From: an uncultured Tenacibaculum sp.
GTDB lineage: Bacteria > Bacteroidota > Bacteroidia > Flavobacteriales > Flavobacteriaceae
Reading direction: 5' to 3'
NCBI GenBank assembly: GCA_947501615.1
Contig: CANMWK010000001.1
Span: 434,001 to 498,000 of the forward strand
Length of the DNA stretch: 64,000 nt
This document shows, one piece after another, positions 63,965 to 64,000 of the stretch; the first letter of the stretch is position 1, and the number at the start of each line of letters is the position of its first letter. The translations under genes were made by a program, and so were the position numbers. The notes below the pieces were generated by a model. The model saw only the letters and a list, made by a program, of their open reading frames with translations. It did no database searches and was not told the DNA's origin.

Positions 63965-64000
63965 TTTATAAATAATTATTTTCTTTTTTCCCAAGCTTTA

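Noticed and set aside
63976..63999. End of a leftward gene at the right edge (codons reading K-A-W-E-K-R-K then stop)
   Set aside because: Only seven codons are visible, too few to support a coding call, though a gene entering from the right is possible.

Overview
The window is a low-GC chromosome segment from a member of the Bacteroidota, most likely a marine Flavobacteriaceae; I cannot name the genus. The grounds are the SusC/SusD/SusE-type outer membrane genes, the many lipoproteins with a short hydrophobic run ending at Cys, promoters of the TAnnTTTG type, start codons without clear Shine-Dalgarno sequences, and strong A+T codon bias. No rRNA, tRNA, CRISPR array, transposase or integrase gene was seen.

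Positions 1-18190 form an alpha-glucan (maltose/maltodextrin/starch) utilisation locus. Leftward run susC, susD and two SusE/F-like lipoproteins, which bind and import oligosaccharides. Rightward run a LacI-type regulator, a sugar transporter of the GPH/SLC45-like MFS branch, beta-phosphoglucomutase, a GH65 maltose phosphorylase, a lipoprotein esterase, a GH31 alpha-glucosidase and two GH13 lipoprotein amylases. Amylases and the glucosidase cut glucans outside the cytoplasm; the transporter brings in maltose; the phosphorylase and mutase convert it to glucose and glucose-6-phosphate. The divergent region holds a LacI-type operator, and the transporter gene has a leader with competing hairpins.

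Positions 18288-26958 carry a DJ-1/PfpI protein with an AraC regulator, several small poorly known genes (one resembling a primase-polymerase core), rlmF, a membrane-bound winged-helix regulator and a rhodanese. Positions 27023-32737 are the four-gene DNA-repair operon of exonuclease, ATP-dependent DNA ligase, Lhr-type helicase and phosphoesterase, each pair overlapping by four bases.

Positions 32758-44940 are the most unusual part. Three leftward gene modules alternate with homologous non-coding repeats: a nuclease-HerA fusion with a small partner (probable phage defence), a LytS/LytTR two-component pair with a serine hydrolase, and a restriction-modification pair. The modification methylase starts with a domain normally found in tyrosine recombinases, and its promoter is covered by four evenly spaced CGGAC repeats. 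I read this region as an array of exchangeable cassettes.

Positions 44978-63859 are mostly household and signalling genes: an AsmA protein, two DEAD-box helicases, an SPFH lipoprotein, a trypsin-like protease beside a truncated serine hydrolase, an AraC regulator, two alpha/beta hydrolases, a serine-hydrolase-like protein lacking its catalytic residues, a second LytS/LytTR pair, a caspase-like-fold protein lacking the expected dyad, and a CPA1 sodium/proton antiporter. Two copies of a flavobacterial hairpin repeat lie at 48340 and 55438.
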